Assembly (NCBI RefSeq): GCF_004359195.1
Contig: NZ_CP037954.1
Location: 2,418,001-2,482,000, forward strand
From: Chryseobacterium salivictor
GTDB lineage: Bacteria > Bacteroidota > Bacteroidia > Flavobacteriales > Weeksellaceae
Direction: 5' to 3'
Length of the DNA stretch: 64,000 nt
The translations under genes and the position numbers were made by a program. The notes under the pieces are model-generated. The model made no database searches. It was not told the DNA's origin and worked only from the letters and a program-made list of their open reading frames with translations. This document shows positions 53,575 through 63,245 of the stretch, piece after piece. Positions within the stretch are counted from its first letter, which is position 1; each line of letters opens with the position of its first letter.

Positions 53575-55353
53575 TTATTCCTGATGTCCGTACATTTTGT
53601 TATACAGTTTGAGATATCTTTCTTTGATTGCTTTTCTTTTCAGTTTGAGAGTAGGAGTGAGCAGTCCTAATTCGATAGACCATACTTCCGGGGTGAGCTC
53701 GAATTTTTTAATCTGTTCCCAATTTCCTAATTTGGTGTTCAGATAAGTGATTTCTTTTCCTATTCTGGCAATTAACTCAGGACTTTTTACCATTTCTGCA
53801 GGAGTCGTTCCAATATTGAGTCCTTTTCTTTCTGCCCAGTTTTTAATGAAGTTAAAGTCTGGCTGAACAAAAGCACACGGCATTTTTTCACCGTCACCAA
53901 CGACCATTATTTGCTCAATGAATTTCGATGCTTTCGCTAAATTTTCAATCACCTGCGGGGCAATGTATTTCCCGCCCGAAGTTTTAAACATTTCTTTTTT
54001 ACGGTCGGTTATATGCAGATAACCTTCTTCATCAATATGACCGATATCTCCTGTTTTAAAGAAACCTTCATCGGTAAATGCTTCTTTGGTCATTTCCTCA
54101 TTTTTAAAATAACCTTTAAAAACAGACGGGCCTTTTACGGTAATCTCCCCATCTTCCTGAATTTTTACCTGCACATTGTCGAGCGGATGACCCACGGTTC
54201 CCACTTTAATTTTCCCGAAACTGTTCACCGAAATCACCGGCGAAGTTTCCGTTAAACCATAACCTTCCAAAATGGGAATTCCGGCATTTTGAAACATCTT
54301 ATTCAGTCTTGCCGATAAAGCTGCAGATCCGGAAACAAGCGTGATGATGTTGCCACCCAAACCTTCTCTCCATTTAGAAAAGACCAGTTTGTCAGCGATG
54401 ATTTCCTTTAATCCGGAGGGTTTTCCTATTTTTTCTTTCGCTTTGTTTACGCCTAATGCCCAAAGGAATATTTGAGATTTTAGGCCGCCGGCACTGGTTC
54501 CTTTATCATAAATTTTATCATACACTTTTTCAATCAATCTTGGGACTACCGACATAATGTGCGGTTGAACTTCCTTGATGTTATCGCCCATTTTCTCAAT
54601 GCTTTCTGCGAAATAAATTGCATAGCCATTATATTGATACAGATAAAAAAGCATCCGTTCGAAAATGTGACAGATAGGAAGGAAACTCAGAATTTTTATA
54701 TCACTGAATTCCAGTCCTTTCACTCTTGGGATTCTCGGATTAGAGCCCAGTACATTCGATACAATATTAAGGTGAGAAAGCATTACGCCTTTGGGTTTTC
54801 CGGTGGTTCCAGAAGTGTAAATAATCGTTGCCAAATCTTCGGTATTAATCGATTTAGAAATGTCTTCCACTTCACTTTGTGTGGCTTCATCGCTTCCCAG
54901 ATCGGTAATTTCCCGCCAGTTTGGGGCACCATTGATTTCATCAAAACTAAAAACTCCCTGCAAAGTAGGTACATTGTCTCTAATTTTCATCACTTTCTCA
55001 TACAAGTCGATATCCGATACAAAACAGTATTTTACATCCGCATTATTAAAGATGAAATTATAATCATCCGGAGAAATACTGGGATAAACAGGCACAGATA
55101 CGGCTCCAATTTGAGAGATTCCTAAATCCATTACCGCCCATTCCGTTCTGGTCGCCGTGGTAATAAGGGCTATTTTATCGCCGGGTTTAATTCCCAGTTT
55201 CAGTAAGCCCCGTGAAACTTTATTCCCTAAAGCAATAAATTCCCTAGTCGATGTTTTTTCCCATTTACCATTATATTTGGTAACGAACATATCTTCTCTT
55301 GAATACTTTTCCAATGCATTGTGCGCGAAATCAAAAGTTCTTTTTATTAACAT
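53575..55353 (-). CDS. Long-chain acyl-CoA synthetase (AMP-binding)
   Basis: A 592-residue ANL-superfamily enzyme that activates fatty acids with ATP and CoA. The phosphate-binding motif IIYTSGTTGKPKGVMLSH is near residue 175-192, the adenine-region motif is GYGLTETSP, and the hinge motif is FKTGDIGHIDEEGYLHITDR. Length and the DRKKEMFKTSGGKYIAP segment fit the FadD/FACL group. Its divergent neighbour is an acyl-CoA dehydrogenase, so the two together could start beta-oxidation. Confidence 0.92.
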   Translation of the reverse strand: MLIKRTFDFAHNALEKYSREDMFVTKYNGKWEKTSTREFIALGNKVSRGLLKLGIKPGDKIALITTATRTEWAVMDLGISQIGAVSVPVYPSISPDDYNFIFNNADVKYCFVSDIDLYEKVMKIRDNVPTLQGVFSFDEINGAPNWREITDLGSDEATQSEVEDISKSINTEDLATIIYTSGTTGKPKGVMLSHLNIVSNVLGSNPRIPRVKGLEFSDIKILSFLPICHIFERMLFYLYQYNGYAIYFAESIEKMGDNIKEVQPHIMSVVPRLIEKVYDKIYDKGTSAGGLKSQIFLWALGVNKAKEKIGKPSGLKEIIADKLVFSKWREGLGGNIITLVSGSAALSARLNKMFQNAGIPILEGYGLTETSPVISVNSFGKIKVGTVGHPLDNVQVKIQEDGEITVKGPSVFKGYFKNEEMTKEAFTDEGFFKTGDIGHIDEEGYLHITDRKKEMFKTSGGKYIAPQVIENLAKASKFIEQIMVVGDGEKMPCAFVQPDFNFIKNWAERKGLNIGTTPAEMVKSPELIARIGKEITYLNTKLGNWEQIKKFELTPEVWSIELGLLTPTLKLKRKAIKERYLKLYNKMYGHQE

Positions 55354-55524
55354 ATGATAGTTTTATTTGATGAATACTATTATTTAATTTAAATATAATA
55401 TTGAATTAATGTAAAAATATCATTTTTATTTAACCCCACAATGCCTAATTGAAACTAAGTATTAATTTAATTTTTTAAGTTTTAGAAATATTGTATTTTT
55501 ACCACCAAACAATTTTTAAACTTT

Positions 55525-56670
55525 ATGAATTTTAATTTATCTGAAGAACAGTTGATGATTCAGCAGGCGGCAAGAGATTTTGCACAAACTGAGCTTTTAC
55601 CAGGAGTTATAGAAAGAGACAACGCACAGAAGTTTCCGCACGAACAGGTAAAGAAAATGGGAGAATTGGGATTACTTGGAATGATGGTGGATCCTAAATA
55701 CGGCGGTGCAGGAATGGACAGCGTTTCCTATGTTCTGGCTATGGAAGAAATCGCAAAAGTAGATGCATCTGCAGCGGTAGTAATGTCCGTTAACAATTCA
55801 TTGGTGTGCGCAGGATTAGAAAAATATTGCAACGAAGAGCAGAAAATGAAATACCTGAAACCGCTTGCAAGTGGTGAAGTGATCGGAGCTTTTGCCCTGT
55901 CTGAGCCAGAAGCGGGTTCAGATGCAACTTCTCAGCAAACAACTGCGGTCGACAAAGGTGATCATTATATCCTGAACGGTACTAAAAACTGGATTACCAA
56001 CGGTGGTACAGCAACGTATTATATCGTTATTGCACAAACCGATCCTGAAAAAAAACACAAAGGAATCAACGCTTTTATCGTAGAAAAAGGATGGCCAGGT
56101 TTTGAAATCGGACCGAAAGAAGATAAGTTGGGAATCCGCGGAAGTGATACCCATTCTTTATTATTTACAGATGTGAAAGTACCGAAAGAAAACAGAATCG
56201 GTGAAGACGGTTTCGGATTCAATTTCGCAATGGCAGTATTAAATGGTGGTAGAATCGGGATCGCTTCTCAAGCTTTAGGAATCGCTTCTGGCGCTTATGA
56301 ACTGGCTTTGAAATATGCCAAAACCAGAAAAGCATTTAAAACTGAAATTATCAATCACCAGGCGATTGCCTTTAAATTAGCCGACATGGCAACGTCGATT
56401 ACGGCAGCCAGAATGTTGTGTTTCAAAGCTGCTGTAGAAAAAGATGAAGGAAAAGATATTTCTGAAATCGGTGCAATGGCAAAATTATATTCGTCACAGG
56501 TTGCGATGGATACTACTATCGAAGCAGTTCAAATCCATGGTGGTTATGGTTATGTGAAAGAATATCACGTAGAAAGAATGATGCGCGATGCGAAAATTAC
56601 CCAAATTTATGAGGGAACTTCTGAGATTCAAAGAATTGTAATTTCCAGAAGCATCGCTAAAAACAGTTAA
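55525..56670 (+). CDS. Acyl-CoA dehydrogenase
   Basis: A 381-residue flavoenzyme performing the first oxidation of beta-oxidation. It has FALSEPEAGSDATSQQT for FAD/substrate contact, NGTKNWITNGG, and the catalytic Glu region IYEGTSEIQRIVISR near the C-terminus. Length and sequence resemble short/medium-chain enzymes (Bcd/AcdA type). It is transcribed divergently from the acyl-CoA synthetase, and the next gene follows by 16 bp. Confidence 0.95.
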   Translation: MNFNLSEEQLMIQQAARDFAQTELLPGVIERDNAQKFPHEQVKKMGELGLLGMMVDPKYGGAGMDSVSYVLAMEEIAKVDASAAVVMSVNNSLVCAGLEKYCNEEQKMKYLKPLASGEVIGAFALSEPEAGSDATSQQTTAVDKGDHYILNGTKNWITNGGTATYYIVIAQTDPEKKHKGINAFIVEKGWPGFEIGPKEDKLGIRGSDTHSLLFTDVKVPKENRIGEDGFGFNFAMAVLNGGRIGIASQALGIASGAYELALKYAKTRKAFKTEIINHQAIAFKLADMATSITAARMLCFKAAVEKDEGKDISEIGAMAKLYSSQVAMDTTIEAVQIHGGYGYVKEYHVERMMRDAKITQIYEGTSEIQRIVISRSIAKNS

Positions 56671-56686
56671 TCGTAAAAATCACGCT

Positions 56687-57049
56687 ATGAAGAAAATCTG
56701 GATCATTGTCATTGCCGTTCTGCTTGTGTTAGGAAGTTTTGTATGGTATAAATATTTTTTTGTTTTCGCTGAAGGAGTAAAATCCGGTTATCTTAACTAT
56801 GCGAATAAGAAAGGCTATATTTTTAAAACCTACGAAGGAAAACTGATTCAGGAAGGTTTCGGCCGCGGCAAAACCGGTGCTTTAACCAGTTATGAATTCG
56901 AGTTTTCTGTGGAAAATGAAGCCATCTTTAAACAACTTGAAGAAAACAGCGGAAAGCAGTTCGACTTGCATTACAAAGAATACAATGGTGTAATCCCATG
57001 GCGTGGAAACACGAAATATATTGTTGATAAAGTGGTCAACATGAAATAA
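56687..57049 (+). CDS. Membrane-anchored hypothetical protein
   Basis: A 120-residue protein with one N-terminal membrane segment (IWIIVIAVLLVLGSFVWYKY) and a soluble domain. The signature KSGYLNYANKKGYIFKTYEG recurs in small flavobacterial proteins of unknown role. It starts 16 bp after the acyl-CoA dehydrogenase and shares its transcript, which ends at 57055-57082. Confidence 0.75.
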   Translation: MKKIWIIVIAVLLVLGSFVWYKYFFVFAEGVKSGYLNYANKKGYIFKTYEGKLIQEGFGRGKTGALTSYEFEFSVENEAIFKQLEENSGKQFDLHYKEYNGVIPWRGNTKYIVDKVVNMK

Positions 57050-57054
57050 AGAGA

Positions 57055-57082
57055 AAATCCTTTCGGCAATCTGAAAGGATTT
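57055..57082 (+). terminator. Terminator of the acyl-CoA dehydrogenase unit
   Basis: AAATCCTTTC (57055-57064) pairs with GAAAGGATTT (57073-57082), with an 8-nt loop. Confidence 0.85.
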
Positions 57083-57096
57083 CTTATTTTTAGAAA

Positions 57097-57339
57097 ATGA
57101 AAGAATTTATATTAAAGAAGGAAAGGATTTTTCATTTTTTGTCTCTGGCATTAATCGCCGGGTCGATGTTCATCCAGGAGCCTGTACAGAAATTAATCGT
57201 TCTGCTGACTGGAATTCTGGGCTTGTTGGCTTTGTCAGCCCTTAAAAAACAGAAAATATTGGTGATTGTTTATTTGGTTTTATTTGTCGCAGCCGGAATT
57301 TTCTATTATTTAATGACCAACGGAAAGCTGAATTTCTAA
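57097..57339 (+). CDS. Small membrane protein
   Basis: An 80-residue protein with two or three membrane segments (FHFLSLALIAGSMFIQ, LIVLLTGILGLLALSAL, ILVIVYLVLFVAAGIFYYL). No family recognised. It lies 24 bp before the DUF2891 gene and is probably co-transcribed. Confidence 0.65.
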   Translation: MKEFILKKERIFHFLSLALIAGSMFIQEPVQKLIVLLTGILGLLALSALKKQKILVIVYLVLFVAAGIFYYLMTNGKLNF

Positions 57340-57363
57340 AAGAGCAATTTTAATTAAAGAAAA

Positions 57364-58434
57364 ATGAAAATACTTTTTCCAATTGCAGTATTGTTCAGTT
57401 TCAGTGTGAACGCTCAACACCTGCCAAAATTCACAGATGATATTGCGATGAAACTGGCCGAAAAGCCATTGAAATGCATCAATCAGGAATATCCCAATAA
57501 AACGGCGCATATCATTAATAATGAAAAGGAAGCAACATTAACTCCAGCCGCCTTACACCCGAGTTTTTATGGTTGTTTTGATTGGCATTCGTCTGTTCAT
57601 GGACATTGGATGTTGGTTCGCTTGCTAAAATCTAAACCGGATTTGGCCAATAAAAAAGAAATTATTGAAATTTTAGAAGCGTCTTTTCAACCGGAAAAAA
57701 TTAAAGAAGAAGCCGCCTATTTCACAAAATACGAGATTTCTGCCAACTTTGAAAGGACTTATGGCTGGGCGTGGTTATTGAAATTAGACGAAGAACTCAT
57801 GACCTGGGATCATCCGCAGGCAAAGATCTGGCATCAGAATTTAAAACCGTTGACCGACGAAATTCTTAGACTTTGGAAAAATTATCTGCCCAAACAAACG
57901 TACCCGAACCGAACCGGAGTTCATCCCAATTCTGCCTTTGCTATGGCGTTTGCACTTGATTGGGCAAGAACATCCAGCGACAGAATTTTCGAAAATCAAT
58001 TGATGGAAAAAGCAAAATACTTTTATTTAAAAGACCATAAAACGCCGGCGTATCTTGAACCGGACGGAAGTGATTTCTTTTCACCAAGTCTTGAAATTGC
58101 AGATCTGATGCGGAGAATTCTTCCACAAAAAGAATTTGTAAAATGGTTCAATGGTTTCTATGATAAAAAAAGTATTGCCAATATTTCTGAAATCCCCATC
58201 ATCAGTGATATTAATGATTTCCAAACCGTTCATTTGGTCGGACTCTCATTCTCCAGAGCCTGGACGATGAAAGGAATTTCGAAATCTTTACCCGAAAATC
58301 ATCCGCTTAAAAAACAGTTTGCTACAACATCAGATAAGTTCTTATCCAACGCTTTGCCACTGCTTTTTCAGGGCAATTATGGCGGCGATCACTGGCTGGC
58401 AAGTTTTGCAGTGTACGCTTTGAGTGAAGAATAA
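57364..58434 (+). CDS. DUF2891 domain protein
   Basis: A 356-residue protein with a signal peptide (residues 1-17, ending VNAQ). FYGCFDWHSSVHGHWMLVR and NYGGDHWLASFAVYAL are the ends of the DUF2891 domain, an all-helical toroid-like fold. ERTYGWAWLLKLDEE resembles glycosidase-like helices. The biochemical activity is not established. The signal peptide places it in the periplasm. Confidence 0.85.
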   Translation: MKILFPIAVLFSFSVNAQHLPKFTDDIAMKLAEKPLKCINQEYPNKTAHIINNEKEATLTPAALHPSFYGCFDWHSSVHGHWMLVRLLKSKPDLANKKEIIEILEASFQPEKIKEEAAYFTKYEISANFERTYGWAWLLKLDEELMTWDHPQAKIWHQNLKPLTDEILRLWKNYLPKQTYPNRTGVHPNSAFAMAFALDWARTSSDRIFENQLMEKAKYFYLKDHKTPAYLEPDGSDFFSPSLEIADLMRRILPQKEFVKWFNGFYDKKSIANISEIPIISDINDFQTVHLVGLSFSRAWTMKGISKSLPENHPLKKQFATTSDKFLSNALPLLFQGNYGGDHWLASFAVYALSEE

Positions 58435-58467
58435 ATTATATTTTACACTAAATTTAAATATCAATTG

Positions 58468-58491
58468 GAACGGGCATTAGCCCGTTCTTTA
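58468..58491 (+). terminator. Terminator of the DUF2891 unit
   Basis: GAACGGGC (58468-58475) pairs with GCCCGTTC (58480-58487), with a 4-nt loop and T tail. Confidence 0.85.
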
Positions 58492-58536
58492 TTTTTAAAT
58501 TCCAATCGGCTTCATCCGAAACTTATTTGTGAGATC

Positions 58537-59664
58537 TTAATTCTTCGGTAAATATTTTGAATAATCCGGTTCGTCAGAATCTTCTTTATTTTCATTTTTC
58601 GCAGTTTCCAATGGAGTAGTTGTTTCTGTTTTCTGAACAGAATTGCTACCTTGATTTTCTAAAGATTTTATTTCCTTATTTTTTTTATTTCGTCTCACAA
58701 AATAGAAAATTAAACCTGCAATAATGAAGACCGGCCAAAAGGGTAGAATGGCAATCATCACATCTCCAAGAACTTTAAAACCACTCATAAATGCTGAAGA
58801 AGATTTTGACCCAAAGGAGTCGGGATTTCTATTAGGATCATTCGCAACTGTCTGATTTGATGCAATTAATTCTTTCTGAACTAAAGTGATTTCGATGTCG
58901 CACATCTGGTTGGACACATAATCGGTTCCTTCACTTTCTGTAGATTTCGATTTCACTTCCCCAAGTTCATTTGATAAGTTAGCAACCAAATTATCGAAAT
59001 TATACAGCGGCACTTTTGCCGTAATATATTCTCTTTCAAAACCTTCTTTTTGACTGAGATTTTCAGAAACCAAATCAGCATTGCCTTCCCGGAATTTTTG
59101 TTTTAAAACTGATTTTGCCTCAGAAATATTATTTACCTGAATCTCTAAAATTGCCTTTTTCACTAAAGGGTTTTTATCTACAATCGGCGGAACAATAACT
59201 GTATTATTTTGGCTTTCAGTATTTGATGGAGGAGTTGCTTTTTGGGTTTGCGTTCTTTTAAGAATTTTATCAGCCGTTTTACTTAAAACTGAAATTGCGT
59301 TTTCACCATTTTGAAGCGCTTTATTTGCAGAATCTAAAGTTTTCGCAACGTCGGTTCCAACTTTTACATTTTTGGTAATTTCGGAAATATCTTTGTTGAT
59401 AGAATCCATTTTCCAACTGCCGGATTTCAGCGTGCTGTCTATTCTTTTGGTCTGTTTTTCAATTTGTGGAATCAGAACTTTTTTAGCAATTCCATCAGAA
59501 TCATTAATTCTTTTCGAAATGGAGTCCAGGGTTTTTAAGCCGTTGTTGGCCTTTGTAAAAAGACTGTCGGCTCTTTTAAATGAATCGGTCGTCTGCTGAA
59601 ATTCCTGTTTGCTGCAAGAACTTAAGACACACAAAAGAATGAAGCTGGCAACTATTTTTTTCAT
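58537..59664 (-). CDS. DUF4349 domain lipoprotein
   Basis: A 375-residue protein. The lipobox VLSSC gives Cys17. The first 130 residues are coiled-coil-like with many Lys, Asn and Asp. A DUF4349 domain follows (about residues 165-270, with KKAILEIQVNNISEAKSVLK and YITAKVPLYNFDNLVANL). One membrane segment sits near residues 305-325 before a charged cytoplasmic tail. A lipoprotein signal together with a later membrane span is an odd combination; the N-terminus may be only a signal-anchor. Confidence 0.8.
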   Translation of the reverse strand: MKKIVASFILLCVLSSCSKQEFQQTTDSFKRADSLFTKANNGLKTLDSISKRINDSDGIAKKVLIPQIEKQTKRIDSTLKSGSWKMDSINKDISEITKNVKVGTDVAKTLDSANKALQNGENAISVLSKTADKILKRTQTQKATPPSNTESQNNTVIVPPIVDKNPLVKKAILEIQVNNISEAKSVLKQKFREGNADLVSENLSQKEGFEREYITAKVPLYNFDNLVANLSNELGEVKSKSTESEGTDYVSNQMCDIEITLVQKELIASNQTVANDPNRNPDSFGSKSSSAFMSGFKVLGDVMIAILPFWPVFIIAGLIFYFVRRNKKNKEIKSLENQGSNSVQKTETTTPLETAKNENKEDSDEPDYSKYLPKN

Positions 59665-59721
59665 TTTTATTTTTAAATTTTAATCGGTGCAAGGTAATCA
59701 AATAGCATTCCTTTAAAAATA

Positions 59722-59751
59722 GAAAAAGTCACTCCAATGAATGAAGTGACT
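59722..59751 (-). terminator. prfC terminator
   Basis: AGTCACT (59727-59733) pairs with AGTGACT (59745-59751). The A run at 59722-59727 gives a T tail on the minus strand. Confidence 0.8.
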
Positions 59752-59794
59752 GTATATCTGTGTTTTGCAAATTAATTTACAAGAAGTTTACAAA

Positions 59795-61390
59795 TTAATC
59801 CTGCTTAAATTCACTGATGAAATGCAGTTTGACGTTCGGGAATTTCTCCTGCGTCATGTGAATCGTAAAAGAAGAATCGGCTAAAAACACGCGTTGTCCG
59901 TATTTATCCCTGCACATAAAACGCTGTTTCAAACGCGCAAATTCCTTGAATTCTTCCGATTTTTCATCGGCTTCAATCCAACATGCTTTATGAATGGAAA
60001 GGGGTTCGTAGGTACATTTTGCACCATATTCATGTTCCAAACGGTACTGAATAACTTCATACTGAAGCGCTCCAACCGTTCCGATAATTTTCCGGTTATT
60101 CATGTCCAGCGTGAACAGTTGCGCCACACCTTCGTCCATCAGCTGGTCGATTCCTTTCGCCAATTGTTTCGCTTTTAACGGATCATCATTATTAATGTAT
60201 CTGAAATGTTCCGGTGAAAAGTTCGGAATTCCTTTGAAACTCATTTTTTCACCACCGGTCAAAGTATCACCAATCCGGAAATTTCCGGTATCGTGAAGTC
60301 CCACGATGTCTCCCGGGAAACTTTCGTCAACCACTTCTTTTTTATCTGCGAAAAATGCATTCGGAGATGAGAATTTCATTTTTTTATTTTCTCTTACCAA
60401 AAGGTAATTTTCATTTCTTTTAAAAGTTCCTGAAACGATTTTTACGAAAGCCAATCGGTCACGGTGTTTCGGATCCATATTGGCGTGAATCTTAAAGATA
60501 AATCCGGTGAAATCTTTTTCCTCCGGTCTCACGATTCTGGTATCACTTTCTTTTGGTTGTGGATTTGGTGCGATTTCGATAAAAGCATCCAGCAATTCCC
60601 GGACTCCGAAATTATTCAAAGCAGAACCGAAGAAAACCGGCTGCAGATCACCGTTCATATAATCTTCACGGTTAAATTCGGGATAAACTTCCTGAATCAG
60701 TTCTAATTCTTCCCTTAAAGTCGCCGCGGCTTTTTCGCCAATCGCCTCATCGATTTTTGTATCATTGATGTCATCAAACTTAACCGCTTCACCAACCCGT
60801 TGTTTTTTCTCTTCCAAAAACAACTGAATATTATGTTCCCAAATATTATAAATCCCCTGAAAATCCCCTCCCATACCAATCGGCAAAGAAAGTGGAACTA
60901 CGGTTAAACCTAATTTCTGTTCGACTTCATCCAACAAATCGAAAGCATCTTTTCCTTCGCGGTCCAGTTTATTAATGAAAACAATCATCGGAATATTCCG
61001 CATTCTACAAACCTGAACCAATTTTTCGGTTTGTTCCTCAACTCCTTTTGCAACGTCGATAACGACGATTACAGAATCCACCGCGGTTAAAGTTCGGTAC
61101 GTGTCTTCTGCAAAATCCTTGTGACCTGGCGTGTCTAAAATATTGATTTTGTGACCTTTGTATTCAAATGCCAAGACGGAAGTTGCCACGGAAATCCCTC
61201 TCTGTCTTTCGATCTCCATGAAATCGGACGTCGCTCCTTTCTTAATTTTATTCGATTTTACCGCACCGGCTTCCTGAATTGCACCTCCAAAAAGCAAGAG
61301 CTTTTCTGTAAGTGTCGTTTTTCCGGCATCGGGGTGAGCGATAATTCCGAAGGTTTTTCTTTTCCCTATTTCTTTGAGTAAATCTGACAT
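59795..61390 (-). CDS. prfC: Peptide chain release factor 3
   Basis: A 531-residue translational GTPase that recycles RF1/RF2 from the ribosome. The GTPase motifs are AHPDAGKTTL (G1, near residues 18-27), DTPGHKDF (G3) and NKLD (G4). RGISVATSVLAFEY is the switch I region. Length and C-terminal domains match RF3 rather than EF-G. It is a single-gene minus-strand unit. Confidence 0.97.
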   Translation of the reverse strand: MSDLLKEIGKRKTFGIIAHPDAGKTTLTEKLLLFGGAIQEAGAVKSNKIKKGATSDFMEIERQRGISVATSVLAFEYKGHKINILDTPGHKDFAEDTYRTLTAVDSVIVVIDVAKGVEEQTEKLVQVCRMRNIPMIVFINKLDREGKDAFDLLDEVEQKLGLTVVPLSLPIGMGGDFQGIYNIWEHNIQLFLEEKKQRVGEAVKFDDINDTKIDEAIGEKAAATLREELELIQEVYPEFNREDYMNGDLQPVFFGSALNNFGVRELLDAFIEIAPNPQPKESDTRIVRPEEKDFTGFIFKIHANMDPKHRDRLAFVKIVSGTFKRNENYLLVRENKKMKFSSPNAFFADKKEVVDESFPGDIVGLHDTGNFRIGDTLTGGEKMSFKGIPNFSPEHFRYINNDDPLKAKQLAKGIDQLMDEGVAQLFTLDMNNRKIIGTVGALQYEVIQYRLEHEYGAKCTYEPLSIHKACWIEADEKSEEFKEFARLKQRFMCRDKYGQRVFLADSSFTIHMTQEKFPNVKLHFISEFKQD

Positions 61391-61523
61391 AATTAAATTT
61401 GAGACTGCAAAAATCGCTTTTTTTTACCGAAAATGAAAATGGAAACAATTTGTTTCTTTTGTAGGGTTTAAATTTTAACTGACAAATAATCACGTGGTCT
61501 TCGTCGGTATTTATTTAAAGATT

Positions 61524-61531
61524 TATCTTTG
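61524..61531 (+). promoter_or_regulatory. -7 box (TATCTTTG) of the CPBP gene
   Basis: TATCTTTG lies 17 bp before the ATG at 61548. A matching -33 box is not evident. Confidence 0.4.
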
Positions 61532-61547
61532 CGCAAATAAAAAATTC

Positions 61548-62381
61548 ATGGAAGAAAAACCGGTTTGGAAAAAATTCATTTTTGATGGTAGAGGAGTTCT
61601 TGCTTTGGTGGGTGGATTTTTGGCAGGAAGTTTCTTTATGTCAATGTTAAATGTCATATCGATGTTCGTTTTTAATGTCAATATGCAGTACCAAGATTAT
61701 TACTTATTACTGACCAACGCAGCGGGATTTTTATCGGCGATTTTCGCCTTTGATTATTTTGTATGTCGGCCAAGCACGGGAAAAAAACTGGATTTCAATT
61801 TTTCACGGACTAATTTGGTGACCTATCTTTTGATTTTTCCCATGATGCTCGGAATGATGTTTATTGCTGAATTTATAACCTCGCAAATTCCTACTACGGG
61901 ACCTTTCTTTGGCGGGTATTATGAATATTTTTCGAGATTAATGGATCAGATGAGCAATGACAAAGCCACCTTGATTATCCTTGCGGTCATTATGGCACCG
62001 ATATTCGAAGAAATAATTTTCCGCGGAATAATACAGAAAGGGCTCATTAATAAAGGATTGAAACCCAAAACGGCAATTATCATTTCTGCCGTAGTTTTCG
62101 GATTGGTTCATATGAATCCCTGGCAATTTGTAGGGGCGGTTTTGTTGGGATGTGTTTTAGGTTTGGTTTATGATAAAACAAAATCGTTGCTTTTACCGAT
62201 TCTTTTGCACGCTTTCAATAACTTAATTTCTTCTATTTTAATTTTTTATAATAAAACAGAAAGTTTCGCCGATACTTTTAAAGTTTCAGAATGGCTGATT
62301 TTGGCTGTCGGAATCGTACTTTTTTCGACCTTTTATTTTCTGTTTACTAAAAAATACCGTGTTCATTACAACGAGAATTAA
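61548..62381 (+). CDS. CPBP-family intramembrane glutamic protease
   Basis: A 277-residue protein from MEEKPVWKKFIF. The in-frame ATG at 61494 lies upstream of the -7 box, so it is unlikely to be the start. It has eight or so membrane segments. The protease motifs are EEIIFRGIIQKGL (Glu-Glu-x3-Arg, near residue 154), VFGLVHMNPW (Phe-x3-His), and LLPILLHAFNN (His-x3-Asn). CPBP proteases cleave prenylated or membrane proteins and can act in self-immunity to bacteriocins; no substrate gene is near. Confidence 0.9.
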   Translation: MEEKPVWKKFIFDGRGVLALVGGFLAGSFFMSMLNVISMFVFNVNMQYQDYYLLLTNAAGFLSAIFAFDYFVCRPSTGKKLDFNFSRTNLVTYLLIFPMMLGMMFIAEFITSQIPTTGPFFGGYYEYFSRLMDQMSNDKATLIILAVIMAPIFEEIIFRGIIQKGLINKGLKPKTAIIISAVVFGLVHMNPWQFVGAVLLGCVLGLVYDKTKSLLLPILLHAFNNLISSILIFYNKTESFADTFKVSEWLILAVGIVLFSTFYFLFTKKYRVHYNEN

Positions 62382-62448
62382 CTGGCTTTAAAAAACTAAA
62401 GTTCATCATCAGGTCTTAATATTACTCATCGCTCATTACCCATTATTT

Positions 62449-63021
62449 ATGAAAAAGGAAATCCTTATCGCAACGCACAACGCACACAAAAAAGAAGAAA
62501 TTCAACAGATATTAGGTGAAAATTTTACCGTGACTTCGCTCACCGATTATGATATTCACGACGAAATTGTGGAAGACGGCGAAACCTTTCATGCCAATGC
62601 TTTAATCAAAGCTCAATATTGTTTTAACAAAACAGGGAAACCAAGTTTGGGAGATGATTCTGGTTTAGTCGTTGAATCCTTGGATGGAAGACCCGGAATT
62701 TACTCTGCACGTTATGCCGGAAATCACGACTTTGCTAAAAATATGGCGAAAGTTTTAGAGGAAATGAAAGACCAGAAAAACCGAAAAGCCTATTTCGTAA
62801 CGGTAATGTGTTTGGTTGATGAAACCGGCACAAACTATTTTGAAGGCAGGGTTTATGGCAATTTAACCAAAGAAGTCCGCGGTGAAAAAGGCTTCGGTTA
62901 TGACCCGATTTTTATTCCGGATAATTACGAAATTACTTTTGCTGAAATGAAAGCGGAAGATAAAAATAAAATCAGCCACCGTAAAAAAGCGATCGAGCAG
63001 TTTTTAGAATTTATAAAATAA
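62449..63021 (+). CDS. rdgB: Non-canonical purine NTP pyrophosphatase (RdgB/HAM1)
   Basis: Removes ITP, dITP and XTP from the nucleotide pool. The 190-residue protein carries the family motifs ATHNAHKKEEIQQIL at the start, GDDSGLVVESLDGRPGIYSA, GEKGFGYDPIFIP and the closing SHRKKAIEQFL. The length matches the family. Confidence 0.95.
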   Translation: MKKEILIATHNAHKKEEIQQILGENFTVTSLTDYDIHDEIVEDGETFHANALIKAQYCFNKTGKPSLGDDSGLVVESLDGRPGIYSARYAGNHDFAKNMAKVLEEMKDQKNRKAYFVTVMCLVDETGTNYFEGRVYGNLTKEVRGEKGFGYDPIFIPDNYEITFAEMKAEDKNKISHRKKAIEQFLEFIK

Positions 63022-63029
63022 ATTTTTCC

Positions 63030-63153
63030 AGCTACGAATTCACGAATACGTACAACGGCTTTACAACGTTTAGCAAAAGTTGATGAAGTTTTGGAAGGGA
63101 ACGTTTTTCAAAAATTTCCCCACAAATTTCAACATATTGGTGAATTCGTGGCT
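63030..63153. repeat. MITE-like element with 14-bp inverted repeats
   Basis: AGCTACGAATTCAC (63030-63043) is the inverse of GTGAATTCGTGGCT (63140-63153) at 13 of 14 positions. The 124-bp element lies between rdgB and pheS. Confidence 0.65.
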
Positions 63154-63215
63154 TGTAGATTCTGCAATTTAAAATTTTAGTCTAAAACCGCTACCTGATT
63201 TTAAACGAAAAATCG

Positions 63216-63223
63216 TATTTTTG
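63216..63223 (+). promoter_or_regulatory. -7 box (TATTTTTG) of pheS
   Basis: TATTTTTG lies 22 bp upstream of the start codon. I do not see a good -33 box. Confidence 0.4.
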
Positions 63224-63245
63224 CACTCACTTATATTAAAATCAA

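Noticed and set aside
54559..55125. 188-codon plus-strand frame opposite the acyl-CoA synthetase
   Set aside because: It is antisense to conserved ANL motifs and has no recognisable protein features.
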